A stretch of DNA of 64,000 nucleotides from Pedobacter steynii (GCF_001721645.1 NZ_CP017141.1:868001-932000); one strand, 5' to 3'; shown: positions 18,210-28,081, counted from the first letter of the stretch. Numbers and translations: made by a program. Notes: generated by a model from the letters alone, not told the origin.

Positions 18210-20785
18210 ACTTCTATTACTTTTAAGCCAAAAGGAGCTAGTTCAATACTCAGGGAATTGGAATTACCGCTCAGTAAGGTTCGCTTCCCTGCTACATCAA
18301 TCAAAGCAATTTCTTTTGACACCGCCTCTGAGATGCCCGGAATTTTCCGCGGATTGAGCAGGACCTCCGTTTTCAAAGGTTGCTCACTATTGTTCATCAA
18401 TACCACAAAACATTTACGCTGATCAGCACTTAATGCCGTCACATATTCTACATAAGGACTTTCGGCTTTCACCAATCCCTCTGTTAAAATCAAGGAGGCA
18501 GTTGTCCCATATACTTTACCCGCGGCGAAGCCATAAGTCTGATGCGGGCCTACTTTAGGAGTAATGAAACCTCTTGGAAATGAGACCTGCCCTCCTGAAC
18601 GAAGGTCTGTCTCTGAAAGCAAATAATCCATGATCCAGCCAATCTGCCACCAGGCATGATGAGGAAATGGCCCTGCGCCCTTATCCATCGCATCCCAATA
18701 ATACGAAGCAACACCCGTTTTCTGATCCACAAAAGCATCTCTGCCCCATGCTGCAGCCCTGGACATGGTTAGAAATAAAGAATCTTTAGTAATGGAGAAC
18801 ATCCTTAAAAACATTCCCGCATGACTGGCCAATAGAATTGGCCCATGATGATTGGCAGATCCAAGGATCCCTCCATGCTCAAAGCTTAATCCCGCCTGAC
18901 TGATTTCCCAGTCTGCTCTTTTAGCCCCATTTACCTGTTTTTCCGCGGAAGAAGGAATTGGATGGGTGTAAACAGAAGCAGTGTAAATCTTTGCCGCAGC
19001 AATTGCGGCATTCTGGTATTTGAGGTCTTTCACCACCTCATAAAGATCCAATAGCGCCTGCACGCTTTGTGCAGTTGCAAAATCGGGTGCAAATCTGGTA
19101 TCACCACATACCCCGATAAAAGATCCTTTATTTATCGCTTGTTCGATATACCAGTCGGCTCCTTTTTTAGCGGCCTCCAGGTACTTTTGATCTCCTAATA
19201 ATTTATAGGCGATAAATAAACCATAAAACGTAGGCCTCAGGTCTAAAACATCCTTAAACATAGCTTCATTGGTTCTATTGTCATAAGCAACTTCCCAGCT
19301 TCCGTCCGGTTTCATCCAGGACAATAATTTTTCCGCAGCCAGCTTCAGTTCTGCACGTAAATCCCGATCCTCAGGATTAAACAGCAGCATATTTCCAATA
19401 TCCATCATCAGGTAATAGGTACTTCCGATAGGCTCAGTATATGGCCCCCACTCTTCCGTAAATTTCCTGCTGTTTTGTAAAAAGTATTGTCCCTCGGCAG
19501 CACCATAGAAAAAATCTCTTTCCGAATGCTGTTGCGCCAGTTTAAAGTTTCTGGCATAAGGAAGCCGGTTATTGATCAGTTTCTGATTTCCTGTTAACCG
19601 CGCCAGCATCCACATCGCCCCATAATCGGAGTTTTTAATCGCATCTTTTTCGGAGCCATATACCCCGCCCAGGTATTTTTGAGCACCGATTTCCAGGTTC
19701 TTGTAGGGTGATAACTGCCACATGGAAAGGCTATCATCAATCACATAGTTTGCCATTCTCAATACACGATTGGTTAAAGAAGAAGATGTTTTCTTTAAGG
19801 CCAGCGCTTCTTTAAACCGGTATACATCATTTGCGGCATGTTTCATTACCGTAAACCAGTCGGCCGGCTGTATGGTATACCGGAAAGAGAAACTGAGCGA
19901 TTCATTTTTTGCCAGATAAGATTTTCCCTGTCCCAATACAGGGTGATATACCGTTGGCATCATATGGCCTTTTCTGTTCAGTACAGACAGACCGAGATTC
20001 CAGGTTCCCTGAGTTTTTGTATTTAATGCCCAGGGATCCCTTCCTGTTCCAGGTTCCGGAATTACCGCTAAGGTGATGTTTTGGCTGTTTTGCACCAAGG
20101 GCGATAAAGTTGAAGTCGTACGCTCCCTTACCATCACCGGCACATCAGGGATCCCCTGCCCGTAAGCATAGGCATTGATAAAATTAGCATTTAGCTGATT
20201 GCCTTGAAAAACTCCCGGAACAGTGGCCCATTTAAAATTACTTTTATCAAAAAGTGCCAGCTCCGGCGAGGCAATGGAATAATAACCAGCCTGTTTAGCC
20301 TTTAATTTTACCGTCACTTTAAGATCGTTCGGATGTTCCGTATCAAACTCCCATGAGGAACTTAGGGAAAACAGCGTATGTTCTTTCTGCAAGATCAGTT
20401 GATCCTTCATTTCCTTTTTCCTGTCGGGGTAAAATTCAATCGCTTTTCCGGCCCTATTCAATTGTACTGAAGAAGTCGCCTGCTTCCAGATTGGTATAAT
20501 GTAACGGTAAATAGATTCAGGGAATTCTCTTCCCCTGGTAATATCTCCCCCCTCCTTCAGAGCTAACGTATCTGCAGCATACAGGACAGAAAACTCTCCT
20601 GATGTTTTTGCAGATAAATCCATCCATGATCCTTTATCAAGGACCGATATTTTATTCAGGTGATATCCTTTTTTAGAATTTACCCATTCTAAATTCAACT
20701 GACCGTTAGAAAGCGACGGTCCTTTGGACTGAGCACAAACGGAGAAGGGGAAAAGGAATATCAACCATCTTAATCTACCAACCAT
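18200..20785 (-). CDS. Large secreted enzyme of unknown family, coupled to SusD
   Basis: A protein of 861 aa with signal MVGRLRWLIFLFPFSVCAQ. The N-terminal half is beta-rich. About 330-720 is helical with toroid-like repeats (DYGAMWMLARLTGNQKLI, AAEKLLSWMKPDGSWE, FYGLFIAYKLLGDQKYLEAAKKGADWYIE), as in alpha/alpha-barrel glycan enzymes. The C-terminus is a beta-sandwich. HH at 709-710 in PHHAWWQIGWIMDYLL and the following QVSFPRGF match positions in the downstream enzyme. The ATG overlaps the SusD stop by 11 nt, so binding protein and enzyme are co-translated. The likely role is cleavage of the glycan bound by this SusCD. Family and linkage are unknown. Confidence 0.7.
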   Translation of the reverse strand: MVGRLRWLIFLFPFSVCAQSKGPSLSNGQLNLEWVNSKKGYHLNKISVLDKGSWMDLSAKTSGEFSVLYAADTLALKEGGDITRGREFPESIYRYIIPIWKQATSSVQLNRAGKAIEFYPDRKKEMKDQLILQKEHTLFSLSSSWEFDTEHPNDLKVTVKLKAKQAGYYSIASPELALFDKSNFKWATVPGVFQGNQLNANFINAYAYGQGIPDVPVMVRERTTSTLSPLVQNSQNITLAVIPEPGTGRDPWALNTKTQGTWNLGLSVLNRKGHMMPTVYHPVLGQGKSYLAKNESLSFSFRYTIQPADWFTVMKHAANDVYRFKEALALKKTSSSLTNRVLRMANYVIDDSLSMWQLSPYKNLEIGAQKYLGGVYGSEKDAIKNSDYGAMWMLARLTGNQKLINNRLPYARNFKLAQQHSERDFFYGAAEGQYFLQNSRKFTEEWGPYTEPIGSTYYLMMDIGNMLLFNPEDRDLRAELKLAAEKLLSWMKPDGSWEVAYDNRTNEAMFKDVLDLRPTFYGLFIAYKLLGDQKYLEAAKKGADWYIEQAINKGSFIGVCGDTRFAPDFATAQSVQALLDLYEVVKDLKYQNAAIAAAKIYTASVYTHPIPSSAEKQVNGAKRADWEISQAGLSFEHGGILGSANHHGPILLASHAGMFLRMFSITKDSLFLTMSRAAAWGRDAFVDQKTGVASYYWDAMDKGAGPFPHHAWWQIGWIMDYLLSETDLRSGGQVSFPRGFITPKVGPHQTYGFAAGKVYGTTASLILTEGLVKAESPYVEYVTALSADQRKCFVVLMNNSEQPLKTEVLLNPRKIPGISEAVSKEIALIDVAGKRTLLSGNSNSLSIELAPFGLKVIEVCY

Positions 20786-22340
20786 AATTCTGTTCTATAA
20801 GCTTATTAACCGTTAGTTCTGTTGTGGGGATCGGGAAAAACAAGTCTCTCTCTGTTGTATTTTTACCGGCATTTGCAGCGTACTTGTACGCCGAAGGAGC
20901 TGTGGTGCTGATGCTTGTCCCTAAATCATTCATTGTTTTGACATAGATGCCCCATCTGATCAGGTCATGCTTACGGATTCCTTCAAAGCATAATTCTCTT
21001 AAACGCTCGTCCTGAATGGTCGCTAAAAACTGTGTTTTATTTTGGCCTGCCGGGATATCACAAATGGCATTTACACTTCCCAAAGGCTTATTGAAGGCCC
21101 TTCTTCTCACTTGATTTATGGCGTCATAAGCAGCGGGTGTAGGTCCTCCGTTTACTTCGTTTTCTGCCTCTGCCTTCATCAGCAACACGTCGGAATAACG
21201 GATCACAGGGAAGTTCGTGGAGGTAAAGCTACGGGCTTTGGATCCGGTTTCGTATTCTCTTCTCCATTTGCCAGGATTACGGTCATAGATCTGCTTATCC
21301 GTAAAATTAGACTTTACGGTATTGCCACCAGAAGTCACAAAGCGATACGGCGCAATGCTCCAGTTTCTCCTCGCCGTATCTGCAGTACCAAAAAGTTCAT
21401 AAAGTTTGGCCGTAATCTTCATCGCACCTCCGGAATAACCAATAGCCTCACTCGGGCACTCAACCCCATTTTCTACACCCATAGACCCGGCAAGGTCTAC
21501 CGTTCCTACTTTATTGCCATACATCCCCACTTCCCAGATACACTCTTTCTTTTCATTGATGTCCTGGGTGTGGTTGATGAAAATCTGTTTGTAATTCAGA
21601 TTAAGCGAATGTTTATTCGATAAGATCACTTTATCTGCATATTCCAAAGCGTCTTTATACCGGGCAACATCTTTTAATGGTGCTCCCGCCATCTTCAGAA
21701 AAACCCTGGCCAGGATAGCCTGTACCCCGGTTTTAGAGATACGTTCATTATAAGCGAAATAATCAATGTCGTTCACCAGTTTTTCAGCTTGCTGCATATC
21801 ATTTATTATTGAAGCATAAACCTCCGCTAATGGGGCACGGGGAAGATAGGGATCATCTGGTGATTGGGTAGCCCTTAATTTTAGAGGAACAGGCCCGAAA
21901 AGATCTGCAAGCAGGTAATAATAATAACCTCTTAAAAATAAGGTTTCCCCTTTGATGGCATCCCGCTGTTTCAAGTCCATGTTCACGCCGTCAATTTGTT
22001 CTAATAACAAATTTGCCCGGTTCACTCCTTCGTATAATACTTCCCAAAGCCTTCCGATATCCAGATGACTGGCATCCATCACCATTACGCGGATGTTGTT
22101 AATTGAAATGCCTTTAAAGAATGCTTCATCACTTACCACAAAATAGCTATACAATCCACGTCCGTACATACGTCCGTTAGGATCAATTAATCTGTTATAC
22201 ACGCCATTCAGACCATTTTTCAGGTCTTCCTCTGTCTTGTAATAAGTATCTGGCGTAACAAAATCAGGATCCTTGTTTAAGAGGTTGGAGCAGGAAAGCA
22301 TCATGATGCTCATCAGCAATATTAATATTTTCGTTTTCAT
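20775..22340 (-). CDS. SusD/RagB-type nutrient-binding lipoprotein
   Basis: This outer-membrane lipoprotein of 521 aa has lipid Cys17 in MMLSC. N-terminal SusD features include FLRGYYYYLLADLFGPVPL. The C-terminal block has IRYSDVLLMKAEAENEVNG, QVRRRAFNKP and DERLRELCFEGIRKHDLIRWG, and ends in IEQNYGW. The length is normal for classical SusD. It pairs with the SusC gene 24 nt upstream and is coupled to the following enzyme gene by overlap. Confidence 0.95.
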   Translation of the reverse strand: MKTKILILLMSIMMLSCSNLLNKDPDFVTPDTYYKTEEDLKNGLNGVYNRLIDPNGRMYGRGLYSYFVVSDEAFFKGISINNIRVMVMDASHLDIGRLWEVLYEGVNRANLLLEQIDGVNMDLKQRDAIKGETLFLRGYYYYLLADLFGPVPLKLRATQSPDDPYLPRAPLAEVYASIINDMQQAEKLVNDIDYFAYNERISKTGVQAILARVFLKMAGAPLKDVARYKDALEYADKVILSNKHSLNLNYKQIFINHTQDINEKKECIWEVGMYGNKVGTVDLAGSMGVENGVECPSEAIGYSGGAMKITAKLYELFGTADTARRNWSIAPYRFVTSGGNTVKSNFTDKQIYDRNPGKWRREYETGSKARSFTSTNFPVIRYSDVLLMKAEAENEVNGGPTPAAYDAINQVRRRAFNKPLGSVNAICDIPAGQNKTQFLATIQDERLRELCFEGIRKHDLIRWGIYVKTMNDLGTSISTTAPSAYKYAANAGKNTTERDLFFPIPTTELTVNKLIEQNYGW

Positions 22341-22364
22341 ATCTCAATAATCTTTTTAACCGGT

Positions 22365-25300
22365 TTAAAAATTAGCGTTTAACCCTATCGTGATTGATCT
22401 TGGTCTTGGATATGGGGACCAGTCGAATCCCGGAGTCAGGGCAGTATGTCTGGTAGAAACCTCCGGATCCAGACCAGAATATCTGGTCCAGGTGATGAGG
22501 TTTTGAGCAGACACAGAAAACCGCAGGCTCTTCATTTTTAACGATTTCATCAATGATGCAGGTAAATTATAGCCAAGAGACACCGTTTTTAACCTGATAA
22601 AAGAGCCATCTTCGATGGTACGGGAAGAATAATATGCCGGCCCCTGTCCGCCTAACCGGTATAAATCATTGGTTTGATTTTCAGGGGTCCATCTGTTTGC
22701 AAAGGACTCAAACATGTTTAACAAGTTTCTCTGGGTAGGATCCCCACCTTCAAACTCTATACGGTTGGCGTTTAAGATGTCGTTACCATAACTCCATTGC
22801 AGGAAAATGTTCAGGTCGAAATTACCATAGCTGAAATTATTGCTAAAACCACCGATATGAACCGGATTCGGATCCCCGATTACACTGCGGTCATTATCAT
22901 CGATCTGGTTATCACCGTTAATGTCCTTAAACTTAATATCGCCGGGAAGGATGTTGGCCCGTGGATTACCATTGTTGGGCACATTCGGTTTTAATACATA
23001 AGATCCATTTGGCTGAACTTCAAAGTCGCTATACTGATAGACCCCATCGAACGTCATTCCATAGAACTGAGCGATCGGTTGTCCTGGAACAGCGATATAT
23101 GGGAAGGCGTTGTTAAAATTCCCCCAGGTGACCCTCGAAAGCAGGCTTGGTTCACCGTCATTCAGGGCAAGCACCTTGTTCCGGTTAAATGCAATGTTGA
23201 AACTCGAACTCCATGCAAACTTCTCCCCTTTAATGTTAGTACTGCTGAGGCTGAGTTCTATCCCGCTGTTAGATACCTTTCCTACATTTTTAAATGCAGA
23301 CAAGAAGCCCATGCTAGGCGCCAGAGTAGCATTCAGTAAAAGATCATCTGTTTTTTTATGGTAATAATCAGCGGTTAAAGAGATGCGGTTTTTAAGGAAA
23401 CTGAGGTCAATCCCCACATTGGACTGCACCGTGGTTTCCCATTTCAGCTTTGTATTTCCAAGGTTAACCGGTACAATTCCTTTTCCCGGAACATTTCCCG
23501 TAGGGTATCCGGTTGCAGGCAACATTTTCAAAGCAGTAAGTGCGGCATAATCATCCACCCGGTTGTTACCGGTATGTCCATATCCTACCCTGAGTTTTCC
23601 ATCACTCAGAAAGCTTAGTTTCTTCATAAACGGTTCGTCGGTAAAACGCCAGGCAAATGCTCCGGAAGGGAAGGATGCCCACCTGTTGTTTTTAGGAAAT
23701 CTGGACGATCCATCGGCACGGAAGGAAACCGTGAATAAATACTTCGATTTATAATTATAGTCGATCCTTCCCAGATAGGAAAGCAAACCATTTTTCAGAT
23801 CTGAAACCGGAGCCACAACCAATTGTCCCTCTCCTAATCCTTTCATGCCCAGCGATTCATTCGGGATTTGAATAGAAGAAAAGCCATTCGAATAATTCCG
23901 GACATCCTGCATGGTTAAACCCGCAAGCACCTTTAAGGAATGTCCTCCCTTAAATTTGGTCTGGTAAGTCAAGGTGTTTTCATTTAAAAGATTGGTGATT
24001 TCGGTATTGTTGACCGAGCCATTTACTTTGTTGTTATTGTTCGGATTTCCAAGACGGGACGACGAATTATTGAAAATCTCCTGTCTGATGTTTGCTTTAT
24101 TGAGTCCGCCGGTAATTCTTAAGGACAGATTTTCTAATATTTTATAATCCAGATAAGAATTGACCACCAGGGTGTTATTGAACAAAGGTTTATACTCGTT
24201 CTGTGCTGCCAGAAGCGGGTTAATCCGGTAATCGGCAGTCGCGCTTAAGTCCGGATCGTAAAGCTCATCGATCATATTGGCGTCGAAATCAATATTTCCG
24301 GTCACCGGGCGAAAGCCCCAGGCACTGTACATTAAACTGGCAGTAGGGCTTGTTTGCGATTCTGCGACCACCGTCCCAAATTTCTTTGAAGCCACGTAAT
24401 TCAGGTTTACTCCTGCTTTCAATTTCTTACTAATGGTCTGATCTACAACAACGCGCCCCTGATAACGGCGGAATCCGCTGTTTATAATAATCCCCGGTTG
24501 TTCTAACAATGATCCGGAAATGGCGTACTTAGTTTGCTCGGTACCTCCGCGTAAGGAAAGACTATGGTTCTGAACATAGGCATTGCGAAAAATCTCATCC
24601 TGCCAGTTGATTCCTTCGCGGCCTCTATAACTTTCGAGTGTTTGTCCGTCTTTAAGATAAATGTCCCCGTATAATTCCGGATTTAGTTCTAACTGATATT
24701 TAACAAACTCATAAGGGCTTAACACCTTTTGTTGTTTGATGATAGAATTGATTCCTGCCCAGCCATCATAGCTGATTTGAGCTGCTCCGGTTTTCCCTTT
24801 TTTGGTCGTAATCAACACGACTCCATTTGCACCCCGGGCTCCATATATTGCTGTTGCAGAAGCATCCTTCAACACTTCAATAGATTCAATTTCTTCGTTG
24901 TTGATGCTATTGGCAGCGGCAATTTCTGTAGGAAAACCGTCAATTACGTATAAAGGAGAATTATCCTGTGTCACTGAGTTGGCTCCTCTGACGATGATAT
25001 TCAGTTCATTTCCCGGTTGCCCATCGGCAGAAGAAACCTGCACTCCGGCAACCCTGCCCGCCAGGGCTTCCGTAAAAGTACCCACGGGTGCTTTGTTCAT
25101 ATCTTTTAGGTTTGCAGAGCCGACAGAACCGGTCAGATCTCGCTTAGTAGTGGTACCATATCCAATTACAATCACCTCATTCAATCCTTTGAGATCTTCA
25201 TTCAGCGTAACATTGTAGGTACTTCCTGCAGCTAAAGTTACCTCCCTGGTCAGAAAACCAATATAGGAGAACACTAAAATCCCCCTCCCACCGGGAACGC

Positions 25301-25517
25301 CGATTTTATAGACGCCATTGTTGTCGGAGGAAACCACCGTTGTTTTCCCCTTTAACTGGATGCTCACACCAATAAGGGGTTTTCCTTCCTGATCGGATAC
25401 TGTTCCGGTCATCAATTTGACAGGTAAAGCTGATTGTCCGTAGAGCAATTGCAGGGACATACAGAGGACCATTGATAACAATAGTCTTGTTCCAAAAATC
25501 GGGTAAATTTTTCTCAT
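22365..25517 (-). CDS. SusC/RagA-type TonB-dependent outer-membrane receptor
   Basis: A protein of 1050 aa with signal sequence MRKIYPIFGTRLLLSMVLC and cleavage near LLYGQS. A carboxypeptidase-regulatory-like domain follows (about 35-110), then LNEVIVIGYGT, the plug with PVGTFTEALAGRVAGVQV, and the signature IEVLKDASATAIYGARGANGV. The barrel ends in GLNANF. It is the partner of the SusD encoded just downstream. It is the first gene after a 145-bp gap and probably has its own promoter as well as possible read-through from the FAD oxidoreductase gene. Confidence 0.96.
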   Translation of the reverse strand: MRKIYPIFGTRLLLSMVLCMSLQLLYGQSALPVKLMTGTVSDQEGKPLIGVSIQLKGKTTVVSSDNNGVYKIGVPGGRGILVFSYIGFLTREVTLAAGSTYNVTLNEDLKGLNEVIVIGYGTTTKRDLTGSVGSANLKDMNKAPVGTFTEALAGRVAGVQVSSADGQPGNELNIIVRGANSVTQDNSPLYVIDGFPTEIAAANSINNEEIESIEVLKDASATAIYGARGANGVVLITTKKGKTGAAQISYDGWAGINSIIKQQKVLSPYEFVKYQLELNPELYGDIYLKDGQTLESYRGREGINWQDEIFRNAYVQNHSLSLRGGTEQTKYAISGSLLEQPGIIINSGFRRYQGRVVVDQTISKKLKAGVNLNYVASKKFGTVVAESQTSPTASLMYSAWGFRPVTGNIDFDANMIDELYDPDLSATADYRINPLLAAQNEYKPLFNNTLVVNSYLDYKILENLSLRITGGLNKANIRQEIFNNSSSRLGNPNNNNKVNGSVNNTEITNLLNENTLTYQTKFKGGHSLKVLAGLTMQDVRNYSNGFSSIQIPNESLGMKGLGEGQLVVAPVSDLKNGLLSYLGRIDYNYKSKYLFTVSFRADGSSRFPKNNRWASFPSGAFAWRFTDEPFMKKLSFLSDGKLRVGYGHTGNNRVDDYAALTALKMLPATGYPTGNVPGKGIVPVNLGNTKLKWETTVQSNVGIDLSFLKNRISLTADYYHKKTDDLLLNATLAPSMGFLSAFKNVGKVSNSGIELSLSSTNIKGEKFAWSSSFNIAFNRNKVLALNDGEPSLLSRVTWGNFNNAFPYIAVPGQPIAQFYGMTFDGVYQYSDFEVQPNGSYVLKPNVPNNGNPRANILPGDIKFKDINGDNQIDDNDRSVIGDPNPVHIGGFSNNFSYGNFDLNIFLQWSYGNDILNANRIEFEGGDPTQRNLLNMFESFANRWTPENQTNDLYRLGGQGPAYYSSRTIEDGSFIRLKTVSLGYNLPASLMKSLKMKSLRFSVSAQNLITWTRYSGLDPEVSTRHTALTPGFDWSPYPRPRSITIGLNANF

Positions 25518-25662
25518 GCACTTAGTTTATATTTGGTTAGTTGGTTCAGTACAATTAGACCCGGGGCTTTACCTTCCCCGAATCTGTTGGCGGTTTAGGC
25601 CGAAAATAGCAAAACAAGGTTACCCCAAGGATAACAAATGCTTTACGTAGGTTCCATAAAAC
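25518..25662 (-). promoter_or_regulatory. Intergenic promoter/leader region before the 25517 SusC gene
   Basis: On the minus strand TATTTTCG (25601-25608) resembles the TAnnTTTG -7 element with one mismatch; the -33 box is weak. Downstream is a GGGG/CCCC hairpin with 5-bp arms (25562-25580, 9-nt loop). An AACCAACTAACCAAAT stretch follows (about 25532-25547), close to the ATG. An imperfect palindrome GTTACCCCAAGGATAAC lies just upstream of the -7 (around 25619-25635) and could be an operator. All functions are inferred. Confidence 0.4.
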
Positions 25663-27939
25663 CTAATTATAGCATCGGATTGCAAACAAGGCAGCTGGTA
25701 TATCTGCCGATGGATGCTCAAATTGCAACGTCAATTCATCGGTTAACACCGTCTCTTTCAATTCAATAATATTGATGGATTGGTAATTGTCTTTTTTAAC
25801 AAAGAGCTGATTTCCATTTCCATCTGTTATGGTATAATTTCTAATACAAAAAGGCATTGTTCTTTCCGGATGGGTCATCAAGACTGATTCCATAGGATGA
25901 TCGTAATCCGTATCAAAACAAAGCTCTATCCTGCTGATGCTGGTTTGATCCGCCCATTTTAAAGAGATCTTAGGATTTTGATCGTTGATCGACGACACCC
26001 AGGCATTGGGTCCATTGACAGGTCTGCCGATTCCATTTTTTAGTTGCTCAACTATAAAAGGATTTATTGGCGGATCTATTTTTAAAGCGATGTTATGCCC
26101 CTCAGGTCTGCGCTGCGGGCACCAGAATTCAAATTCATCCACGCCAATATCTTCCGTTGGTTTTTGGCTGCCAAAATTGGAAACGGCTTTATTTACGGAA
26201 TTGAACACCGATAAAATGCCGGAAATGCGGGTATTGGAAAAGCCAAGTTTAACCGCAGGATTTTTTCTGAAACAAAGGTACACATAAGCGTTTTCGTTCA
26301 GTTTACTGCCAAAACTTGTGCTTAGTGTCTGAGCCCCGGTTTTTAGGGGTATTTGCTGAATTTCCAATAATTCATCAGGGCTAAAGTTTCCAGATTTGGT
26401 ACTGATTCTGAGTTCGACTTGTAAGGTCGTTTCTTCTGATGATTCTAGTGAGAAAGTGAAACAAGGCACTTGCCCAGCCTGCAAAGGAATCATTTGTCCG
26501 GCGGAGATGTCGAGACTCTTCATGAAATCAAAAGGGATTTCATCGAGCTGCATTTCACTGGAAGCAGTAATATCTGCCGATTGTGTCAGGTCTGCGGCAT
26601 CTGTCAATATCACCCCTGGAATATGCTGACCACTCTTCATCAGTTCCAGTTGCAGGGATTTCATCATCCCTTTTTCGTTAAGTTCTTTGGGCTGTAATCC
26701 ATTTTTCTTTGCAATGAATGCGGCCATACCCACTGCTTGCCCCAGGTATGCTCCTGTTGCCATCACCCTCGAAGAGGCAAATGCGACATGGCTTGCACTA
26801 ATGATCCTTCCGGTAAGGAAAAGGTTTTTGATGTTTCTGCTGTACAGGCACCGGTATGGTATCTGATAAATACCTTTACTATGCCATTGGTTACATCCTG
26901 GTTTATTGCTAAACACCCCATCTGCCGGATGCAGGTCAATAGACCATCCCCCATAACCGATGGCATCTTCATGCTGATGCTGGGAAACGATATCCTGTTG
27001 GGTCAACATGTAATCTCCTTCAAATCTCCGGCTTTCTCTTTTTCCCGGGATACTTCCCACCCATTCCAGTGTCATGGTTTCGGCTTCAGGAAATTCACCC
27101 GAATTTTTAATATAGTTCCAGACACCGTATACGACTTTCCAAAGTTCCTGCTTGATGTTTTCACTTTCATGAACGGTATCCATACGTCCGCCATATTCCA
27201 GCCACCAGAGTTTACAGCCAAATTCTTTGGCATTGAAACTTTTAAACCTTGGGATCTTTGTGATGTCGGCCAGAGCAAATGAAGGCGCAATATATTTGAC
27301 GGGCTTGCCTGTGTCTTTACTATAGAAATAAATGCTATGTCCAAGAAGCTCTCCATACTCTTTGTCGGGCGCAAATTTTTCTCCAAACTCCTCTTTGTTC
27401 TCTGCTCCCATTCTAAATGCAGCTCCTGCTAAGAAACCTAAAATACCGTCTCCTGAGGCATCACAAAACAGACTGGCAGATAAGATATATTCGGTTGAGT
27501 TCTGGCTGCAAAAACATCTCACAGAGGAAATTTCATCGGCATCAGACTTTTCAAGGTCATATACCACTGTATTTAAGAGCAGTTTAATGTTTGGTTCCTG
27601 ATATATTTTATCGAGTAATACGGTGTCAAAGATTACCGGATTACCTTCCGGATTGCGTTGCATGTTTTCAAGTAGAATTTCGTCAACTACTCCTCCTTCT
27701 CTGGCCCAACGGTTGTTATTTCCCATATGGGAGGTTGCTCCCAGGATCCATAACCGAACTTCACTTGATGAATTGCCACCCAGAACTGGCCTGTCCTGTA
27801 CCAGAACAACTTTTAGCCCTTTTCTTGCAGCAGTGATGGCACAACATACACCAGATAAACCTCCTCCTACAACAACCAGGTCATAGCCGGCAGATTCTGA
27901 TTTAACAGCTCTTTTCTTTTGAGATTCTTCCCTTATCAT
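25663..27939 (-). CDS. FAD-dependent oxidoreductase (PF12831 type) with C-terminal beta-rich domain
   Basis: A protein of 758 aa. The N-terminal Rossmann motif VVVGGGLSGVCCAITAARKG has GxGxxG at 25-30. GGNSSSEVRLWI and CDASGDGILGFLAG follow, both typical of the FAD_oxidored family. LFLTGRIISASHVAFASSRVMATGAYLGQAVG is the second FAD contact. Residues about 430-758 are a beta-rich extension with galactose-binding-like character (DWADQTSISRIELCFD-type strands). No signal peptide is seen, so it is probably cytoplasmic. Members of this family sit in many Bacteroidota polysaccharide loci and are sometimes mislabelled xanthan lyase. Oxidation of a sugar or glycoside is plausible; the substrate is unknown. 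It is divergent from the LacI gene. Confidence 0.82.
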   Translation of the reverse strand: MIREESQKKRAVKSESAGYDLVVVGGGLSGVCCAITAARKGLKVVLVQDRPVLGGNSSSEVRLWILGATSHMGNNNRWAREGGVVDEILLENMQRNPEGNPVIFDTVLLDKIYQEPNIKLLLNTVVYDLEKSDADEISSVRCFCSQNSTEYILSASLFCDASGDGILGFLAGAAFRMGAENKEEFGEKFAPDKEYGELLGHSIYFYSKDTGKPVKYIAPSFALADITKIPRFKSFNAKEFGCKLWWLEYGGRMDTVHESENIKQELWKVVYGVWNYIKNSGEFPEAETMTLEWVGSIPGKRESRRFEGDYMLTQQDIVSQHQHEDAIGYGGWSIDLHPADGVFSNKPGCNQWHSKGIYQIPYRCLYSRNIKNLFLTGRIISASHVAFASSRVMATGAYLGQAVGMAAFIAKKNGLQPKELNEKGMMKSLQLELMKSGQHIPGVILTDAADLTQSADITASSEMQLDEIPFDFMKSLDISAGQMIPLQAGQVPCFTFSLESSEETTLQVELRISTKSGNFSPDELLEIQQIPLKTGAQTLSTSFGSKLNENAYVYLCFRKNPAVKLGFSNTRISGILSVFNSVNKAVSNFGSQKPTEDIGVDEFEFWCPQRRPEGHNIALKIDPPINPFIVEQLKNGIGRPVNGPNAWVSSINDQNPKISLKWADQTSISRIELCFDTDYDHPMESVLMTHPERTMPFCIRNYTITDGNGNQLFVKKDNYQSINIIELKETVLTDELTLQFEHPSADIPAALFAIRCYN

Positions 27940-27964
27940 TTAGAAATATATTTGGTATTGGTTT

Positions 27965-27972
27965 CAAATGTA
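27965..27972 (-). promoter_or_regulatory. -7 promoter element of the FAD oxidoreductase gene
   Basis: TACATTTG on the minus strand is an exact match to the Bacteroidota -7 consensus TAnnTTTG and lies 25 nt before the ATG at 27939. The -33 box is not clear. The LacI-type operator lies about 41 nt further upstream, a suitable place for regulation. Confidence 0.5.
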
Positions 27973-28013
27973 TTCTGTACATGACAATTACGTATTGAAA
28001 ATCAGGGCAAAAT

Positions 28014-28049
28014 AAATTGGGAGCGCTCCCAATTTTAGGGACCGCTCCC
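28014..28049. promoter_or_regulatory. Tandem LacI-family operators (perfect palindrome plus degenerate copy)
   Basis: Positions 28014-28035 are a perfect 22-bp palindrome with core TGGGAGCGCTCCCA and a central CpG, the step bent by LacI hinge helices. A second, imperfect copy GGGACCGCTCCC with the same central CpG lies at 28038-28049. Both sit between the FAD oxidoreductase gene and the LacI gene. The 14-bp core is, as I recall, the same as the CelR/CebR box of actinobacteria. That shows similar half-site recognition, not the same ligand. Confidence 0.8.
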
Positions 28050-28081
28050 ATGAAACAGAAATTATGATATATTTGATCAGC

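Noticed and set aside
28068..28075. TATATTTG as the lacI -7 element
   Set aside because: It is an exact match, but no -33 box is present and it would make a nearly leaderless message. It was kept only as a remark in the lacI entry.
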